From contig AP025062.1 of assembly GCA_036186865.1 (NCBI GenBank), positions 25,917,437 through 25,981,436 on the forward strand: a DNA stretch of 64,000 bases, given 5' to 3'. The notes under the pieces are model-generated. The model searched no databases, was not told where the DNA came from, and saw only the letters and a list, made by a program, of their open reading frames with translations. This DNA is from Eustoma russellianum. Taxonomy: Eukaryota > Streptophyta > Magnoliopsida > Gentianales > Gentianaceae. This document shows positions 58,320 through 64,000 of the stretch, in pieces. Positions within the stretch are counted from its first letter, which is position 1, and every line of letters starts with the position of its first letter. Made by a program: the position numbers and the translations under genes.

Positions 58320-61302
58320 AACGTGTATAAGAGTGTACATGTATGCATGATAACTTGTCATTACTTGCCTTATTTAGCCTATATATTATGTTGCCGTACT
58401 AACGAGCCATGAAGCATTAAAGCTTACATCATATGGCGAACATTTGTTGAATTTATACTATTTTCAGGTGCCACCATTAATGAACTAAATTAGTTCATTA
58501 AGTGAAATACTTAGTTTAATAAACTAAGTAGTTCATTAAAGGAAGATTCATTTGGAAAAGGCACAAAGGCAACAAGGCTAAGGAAGGAAAGTTTTCTCCT
58601 CCTCCCCACATTCAATGTCACACGCCTTTTATACATATATATACTATATTTTCAGATTTTTTATAAAAGGCACATACACATGTATTCCAACGTACTACCG
58701 ACACGTTATATATCTTACGTACGTACGTTAACGTCACACCACTATACTTAACTCATATTTATGAGTATATTCAGGTCTTATATCATATGATATAAGATAT
58801 GGTGATGACAAATTAAATACGACACGATAAAAGGTTCTAAACCGAAATTTGTCGTATCGGGCGAATACCGAAACTTCGCCAACGTGTCACGTACTTGCCA
58901 TAAATAAATGGCCAGCTCATATACATCAAAAATTGATGTAAATTTCGTGCACATCACTGAAAATTCAGGCAAAAATACTTTCCATGTTGGCACACACAAA
59001 TCACCCCACATTTAGGCCAAAATGTGAAGATTCCAATTTTAATTTTGTCACATGTTTATGGTACCACTTTAAATCAGCCAAGAGCTGAAATTTAAAGTAT
59101 ATATTATATATATTATGTATAACATAATATAATATGATGTGCAAAAGTTGGAATTTAAATTAGAGAAAAATCGGGTAATCGATAAATATCGAAAATTCGG
59201 TTTTCAACGCACATAACATGGAACGTTTTTCTTGAACATCATGTGACACGTATCTAGACACTTTTTACATATAATATACATCTTAAAGTGTTCTAGAAAA
59301 TTAAATTAATGGCTGATTGGAATATTACATGTGTGTATTATTAAATGTGCACTATTTTACAAAGTTAGCAAAAATAAATTTCAGCACATGTACAAACACA
59401 TTCCAACGTTACTACAGCTGAGATGGAGCACATGTGGAGCCTTGTTGGCATGTTGATTGGTCGAGGATCAATCATACAATGTTGATGAATCAAAGAGAGA
59501 AGCTACAAAAGGTAAGTATTCAACATATACCTCTCTTATGTCACATGCTGAAAATTTCAGCATGTTACACACATGGTGGCCGAATTCTTCATGGCTAAGA
59601 CAAGATATTTTGTCAATTTTTTATTAAAGGATTAATTGAAGGAGTTATGGAAATAATTTGAATATTATGTAAGGTAATAAAGTGTGATATTCTACATATC
59701 ACACATGTTGAAATTTTTCAGCATGTGTGAAGTGATGGTGGACGAATTCTAAGGCTATTGTGTGTCCAAATTCATTTGTCAATTGATAGCAAGACTTACC
59801 ATGTATTGTTGATTCATTTTAATGAGAAAAATCAAAGTAAATTGGGGATTATCTTGAATAAAAATGGATGTTGCACATGCTGAAAAATTCAGCATGGCAA
59901 GGAGTATAATGGCCGATTTTTTGGAGTAAAAAGGAAGGATTTGTTGGTCTTGCAATTTATGATGAAATTTTAGACTTATGGTATGATTTTATGATTGATA
60001 TTGGCACATGTTTAAAGTGATTATTTCAGATTTTCCATGTCATCAAATGATGACAACATTGAGCCAATAAAGAGGTGCCAAGTAAGCAACAACTAAATGA
60101 TGGTCCAATGGAATGATGCCAAGTAAGCAAAGCATTGTCACCATGATGTCTTACACTCTCTCAAGCACTTAAAAGGAAATTTTCAAGAGGGGAGATGGCT
60201 CCAAGGGGGACGGCTGCAACCTATAAGGAAGGAAGAGGAGAATAAACAAATACAACACCAAGATTTGCATTCTAAAGTGATCAAAGTGCCAAGCCTCTTT
60301 TCTCCTACACTTTCTTTCTCTCTTTTCTTGTAAAAAGCCTATTGTACTTTGCATCTTTCAATCTTGAATAGGCTTCATAGAAACCACCATTCATTCATCT
60401 TTGTAAAAGATTGATCAAGGTGTGATCAATCTTCATTCTAGCGAGGTGGTGGTGTTCGTGTGAATTGTACTCGACATACAAGGTTTGTAAAGGGTTGGAG
60501 TTAGGTGTAACTCTATCAACCCTGCGGTAAGGTGTACTGCGTGTGTGTGATTAGTGTGAACCAAGGAAGGTGTTCCTTGAAGACTGGAGTAGGTTGTTTA
60601 TAACCGAACCAGTATAAAATTCTTGGTGCAATTTACTTTCAGCATTTACTTTTCAGTTTCTGCACTGTTTATCCGTTTTGTTCACGTTCGGAAAAATAGT
60701 AAACGATTTCCAAAAATTATAAAAATTTCCCGAAACATACAGAAACGTTCTAGGGTTAATTTGGGACAAGTTGCAACCCTTTTGGACAAGTATAGGTCAG
60801 TCAAACATCAAAAGTTCTGAGACTAGTACAGTCTGATTTTCAGACTTGCAAAGCTTGAGACTTTGGTGGTATTTGACCTACTTCCCAAAAGAATTTTCAA
60901 AAACTGTTTCAACCCATTTAAATATAGTGTGTGAGGAGTTATTGGTCAAATTTTCAGATCATTTGGACATTCACACAAATAGGAATTAATTTTTCAAAAC
61001 CATCTACCGTTTTTGGCAGATTTGCACAATCTGAGTGCCAACGGTTTTTGAAGGGGTTAAAGGTTGAATTTTGATTTGAAATTTTTAGGGGACCCTCATA
61101 ACATCTGAAGCTAAGTTCTCTCAAAATTTCATAATTTTTGGATACCTCTAACCTGGTTTTTAAAAACGTTTTAAAACTGGTCCTGAAAACAGAATCTGTT
61201 TTCAGAACTTGAATTGTTCAAGTTTAAAGAAATTTTAAAAAGCACACTTTCGGCACCATCTATTCAACCCCCCCCTTCTAGTGGTGCCTTGCAGATCCTA
61301 CA
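58235..61302 (+). repeat. Sirevirus K 5' LTR
   Basis: 3068 bp, from TGTAGAAATAAG to GATCCTACA. It holds a (TA)n tract (58279-58312), palindrome pairs around TAATGAACTA (about 58480-58545), the 20-bp palindrome 58777-58796, three long hairpins (59544-59564, 59700-59729, 59876-59896) and a C run at 61268-61276. No coding frame. Confidence 0.92.
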
Positions 61303-61304
61303 AG

Positions 61305-61316
61305 TGGTATCAGAGC
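61305..61316 (+). promoter_or_regulatory. Sirevirus K primer-binding site
   Basis: TGGTATCAGAGC two bases after the LTR, complementary to initiator tRNA-Met. Confidence 0.93.
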
Positions 61317-61356
61317 GCAGGAATACTCACTACAAGGAATCCAACGATTCAGTGAG

Positions 61357-63267
61357 ATGGCATCCACAAATCTCAAAACCGAACAAGAAGGTATGTCGAG
61401 CCAAATGCCTCCACTTTTTGATGGTGAGTCTTTTATTCAATGGAAACTTAGGATGAAAATTTTTCTTATGGCTATAGATATAGATCTTTGGTCAATAATT
61501 GAAGATGGTCCATATGTCCCATCTAATGTATCCACTGTAGACGGAGTTACTTTAGAAGTTATTAAAACTAGACAAGAATATACGAGTGATGATAAAAAGA
61601 AACTTAGTATGAATGCTAGGGCTATGCAATTGCTTTTAAACGGATTAAGTAAAAGTGAGTCTAGTTATGTGTCAAATTGTTCGAGTGCACAAGAAATGTG
61701 GAGAATTTTAGAAATGAAACACGAAGGCACGAGTCAAGTAAAAGAGTCAAAAATTAATATGCTCATGTCTACTCTTGAGTCTTTTAAATTGTTGCCTAAT
61801 GAGTCGATTGTAGATATGGATCTTCGTTTAACTAACATCTATAACTCTCTTGAGTCTCTTGGTAAGGCTTTTACTACGCAGGAAAAGGTACAAAAAGTCC
61901 TACGAAGCCTTCCTTCGGAATGGGACCCTAAAGTGACTGCTATAGAAGAAAGTAAGGAGACTAAATCAATAAAAATGGAAGAACTCATTGGCTCACTCAA
62001 AGTTTATGAAAACAAACTTACTATTCGGAAATCGGAATCATCTAAACAAGGTAAGACATTTGCTTTTAAATCAAATGAATACGTCTCCCCTCCCTCCGAT
62101 CACGTAGATGATAGTGATTCCGAATCGGATAATGATGATTTAATTCTATTGGCTAAAGGACTAAGAAGATTCATGAGAAAGTCATTTAGAAATAAAAACA
62201 AGGGCACTACATCTAAGAGAAATAAAAACAAGTCAAATGATAAGGACATTAAATGTTATGAATGCGGCAAACTCGGACACTTATCATATGACTGCCCAAA
62301 CAAAGAAAAGCAAACTAATAAATACCCTGACAAGGAGCGGAACAAAAATAGACTTGTCTCAGATCCTAAACAAAGGAAACGTGCACTAAAGGCCTCCACA
62401 TGGAGTGACTCATCAGACTCTGAAACTGAGACCGAAGAGGAGACCGCTCAAGTTTGCTTCGCTTCAAAGGCGTCTAATGAGGTATCATCCGATTCTGACT
62501 CTGACTCTAAACCTTCTTATGATGATCTTTTTAGTCAGTATCTTGAATTACATAAATTTACTAAGACTCTCGCAAAAGAAAAGAAACGTTTAATTGAAGA
62601 CAAGAAACTGTTAGAATCTTCTAACGAGAATCTTGTCGCTCAATTAAGCGATTCAAAGAAAGAGTCTTCATGTGTCATCACTGCATTAAAAACCGAGATC
62701 TCATCATTGACTTCTCAAAATAATGAAATGAAATCCGAGATTTCAAATTTGAAATCAAGGAATACAGACTTAGAGAAAATGATGAAACAATTTGATACAG
62801 GGTCAAACATGCTGCATCGCATCATATTATCGCAAAAGCATGACAGTGACAAAACTGGATTGGGATACGTTGATACTAACGAAGTATCAACCAAACCAAC
62901 CAAGTTTGTTGTGTCTAAGAAAGTAGACACCCCTAAGCATCAAGTGGCGTCTAAGATGACGCAAAAAGCGCCCCCTTCCACACGCCCCACTCCCTCATAT
63001 CATGTGAAATATAACGTTGTACCATATAGATATGAGAAGAAAAGAACAATGCATACACGAAATACATATCATCCACGCACTACGCACACGCACACAAGGA
63101 CATATCAAAAGCGTCCTTCATTCAATGAGTATAGAGGAGTCCTTGGGCAAAGACCCAAAGTACATGCACCACATGTATATTATATCGCACCTTCATTCTT
63201 GCCATTTGATAGACCGAGAAGGATCACCCAAGTATGGGTACCGAAAGGTACCTTTACCAAAAGGTGA
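61357..63267 (+). CDS. Sirevirus K Gag, 636 residues
   Basis: The ATG at 61357 lies about 40 nt after the primer site. The N-terminal half is the Copia gag domain (PPLFDGESFIQWKLRM, LWSIIEDGP, MLMSTLESFKLLPNES split as MLMSTLESF and LLPNES, LRSLPSEWDPKVTAIEESK). A basic segment and one CCHC knuckle (CYECGKLGHLSYDC, from about residue 300) follow, then an acidic serine-rich stretch (residues about 350-390), a predicted coiled coil (about 395-490, with regular leucine/lysine/glutamate heptads) and a tyrosine/histidine-rich tail ending VWVPKGTFTKR. Extended Gag with a coiled coil is a Sirevirus trait; in SIRE1 this region binds dynein light chain LC8. No disruption. The TGA stop is at 63265-63267. 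Confidence 0.92.
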   Translation: MASTNLKTEQEGMSSQMPPLFDGESFIQWKLRMKIFLMAIDIDLWSIIEDGPYVPSNVSTVDGVTLEVIKTRQEYTSDDKKKLSMNARAMQLLLNGLSKSESSYVSNCSSAQEMWRILEMKHEGTSQVKESKINMLMSTLESFKLLPNESIVDMDLRLTNIYNSLESLGKAFTTQEKVQKVLRSLPSEWDPKVTAIEESKETKSIKMEELIGSLKVYENKLTIRKSESSKQGKTFAFKSNEYVSPPSDHVDDSDSESDNDDLILLAKGLRRFMRKSFRNKNKGTTSKRNKNKSNDKDIKCYECGKLGHLSYDCPNKEKQTNKYPDKERNKNRLVSDPKQRKRALKASTWSDSSDSETETEEETAQVCFASKASNEVSSDSDSDSKPSYDDLFSQYLELHKFTKTLAKEKKRLIEDKKLLESSNENLVAQLSDSKKESSCVITALKTEISSLTSQNNEMKSEISNLKSRNTDLEKMMKQFDTGSNMLHRIILSQKHDSDKTGLGYVDTNEVSTKPTKFVVSKKVDTPKHQVASKMTQKAPPSTRPTPSYHVKYNVVPYRYEKKRTMHTRNTYHPRTTHTHTRTYQKRPSFNEYRGVLGQRPKVHAPHVYYIAPSFLPFDRPRRITQVWVPKGTFTKR

Positions 63268-63328
63268 TTAACTAACTCGAAAGGACCCAAAATTAAAAGG
63301 GTACCTAAATCACCTTTTCACATTGCAG

Positions 63329-64000
63329 GGAGACCACTCATCAAAAGACACATCAATAAAGTGGTTCCTTGACAGTGGTTGCTCGAGGCACATGACGGGT
63401 GACCCGAGCCTGTTCTCCAAATTAAAGAAGGTCACAAAAGGCGGATCCGTGACCTTTGGAGACAACAATGAAGGGAAGATCATTGGAAAAGGTACGATTG
63501 GCAATCCAAATACACTTCAAATCTCCAACGCATTTTTGGTAAGCAACTTATCTTACAATCTTCTTAGTATTTCTCAATTTGTTGACAATGGCTTCAATGT
63601 TTGTTTTACTCACCCTTATTGCAATATAATAAATAAAAATGGAGAAACCGTCTTAAAAGGAAAACGAGAAGGAAATATCTTTACACTATCTATGGATGAT
63701 GTAGTAGACGCTAAAGTTAAATGTTTTATGTCAAATGAACCCAATGTGAATTTGTGGCATAGACGTTTAGGACACATAGGTATTTCTACACTAGAAAAAT
63801 TGCAACGAAAGAACCTAGTACGGGGATTGCCTACGCTTGATTTAGACAACTTTCAGTTGTGTGAATCTTGCATAAAAGGCAAACAAACACGTGAGTCACT
63901 TAAGCCTAAAAATGAGATAAGCACGACTAGAATACTAGAACTATTGCATATCGATTTGTTTGGTCCTAGTCGCACTACAAGCCTTGGTGGGCGTCACTAT
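63329..64000 (+). CDS. Sirevirus K Pol, protease to start of integrase, truncated by the window
   Basis: The open frame starts in the GDHSSKDTSIKWF block, with protease site FLDSGCSRHMTG (63368-63403), the LLSISQFVDNGF block, the pre-integrase zinc motif (LWHRRLGHIG, CESCIKGKQT) and the first integrase aspartate (LLHIDLFGPS). All catalytic residues in view are present. It is in frame 2, while Gag is in frame 1; the Gag frame continues after its stop as SKGPKIKRVPK and slips out near GCAGGGAG (63326-63332). Expression therefore needs frameshifting plus readthrough, splicing, or an independent start; one extra G in the GGG could also explain it. Confidence 0.9.

Larger units (their letters stand above)
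58235..64000 (+). mobile_element. Sirevirus K: Copia element, apparently intact, cut by the window end
   Basis: A full 5' LTR (58235-61302), primer site, a 636-codon open gag and an open pol frame to the last base. No disabling lesion is visible in protease or early integrase. It is inserted in LINE J. It is the same family as B and C, which allows their deletions to be mapped. Confidence 0.9.

Noticed and set aside
63248..63328. Intron from AAAG|GTACCT to TTGCAG in Sirevirus K
   Set aside because: 81 nt is a multiple of three, so it leaves reading in the Gag frame, which stops soon after and misses protease.

Overview
This 64 kb window is retrotransposon-filled plant nuclear DNA. It holds Ty3/gypsy chromovirus-type elements with 3.5-4.2 kb LTRs, long-LTR Copia elements of the Sirevirus type, smaller Copia elements and plant L1-type LINEs with a DUF4283/CCHC ORF1. 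This points to a flowering plant with a repeat-rich genome, probably a eudicot. I see no convincing host gene, tRNA, rRNA or CRISPR.

Layout. (1) 1-494: 3' end of a gypsy LTR. (2) 1756-30516: a four-level nest, each level fixed by its target-site duplication (TSD). Copia A (minus, TSD GATGC) was hit in its pol by Sirevirus B (plus, 4727-26556, TSD GACAT). B was hit in its 5' LTR by Sirevirus C (minus, 5720-22103, TSD CTTTT). C was hit in its truncated 5' LTR by gypsy D (plus, 10130-22026, TSD TACA). D has two 3465-bp LTRs differing at about seven positions, so it is very young; LTR divergence rises outward. (3) 30874-37480: decayed minus-strand gypsy LTR carrying a 4197-bp solo gypsy LTR (31474-35670, TSD TAACC), TA-rich repeats and a large inverted repeat. 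(4) 37798-39988: a LINE (E) with a 17-bp TSD and poly-A tail that carries an intact ORF1 but no ORF2. (5) 40722-46307: Copia F, minus, decayed, TSD GTTTG. (6) 47426 to the window end: a second nest open to the right: Copia G, then a minus gypsy LTR end, then a plus gypsy LTR start, then LINE J, then Sirevirus K, whose gag and first part of pol look intact.

How the genes work together. Each LTR element encodes Gag and a Pol polyprotein copied by tRNA-primed reverse transcription; the LINEs encode a nucleic-acid-binding ORF1 and an endonuclease/reverse transcriptase ORF2. Most copies are broken. K could still be functional (its right half is outside the window), D is young with three small lesions, and ORF1 of LINE E is open.

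The most interesting non-coding signals are a 77-nt intron-like insert at the Gag/protease junction of D whose removal joins gag and pol in frame, splice-site-like signals conserved inside several gypsy LTRs, a two-hairpin module at the gypsy LTR 3' terminus with compensating base changes, and arrays of long palindromes in the Sirevirus LTRs. Positions and comparisons were read by eye; lineage names rest on motif recognition without a database search.
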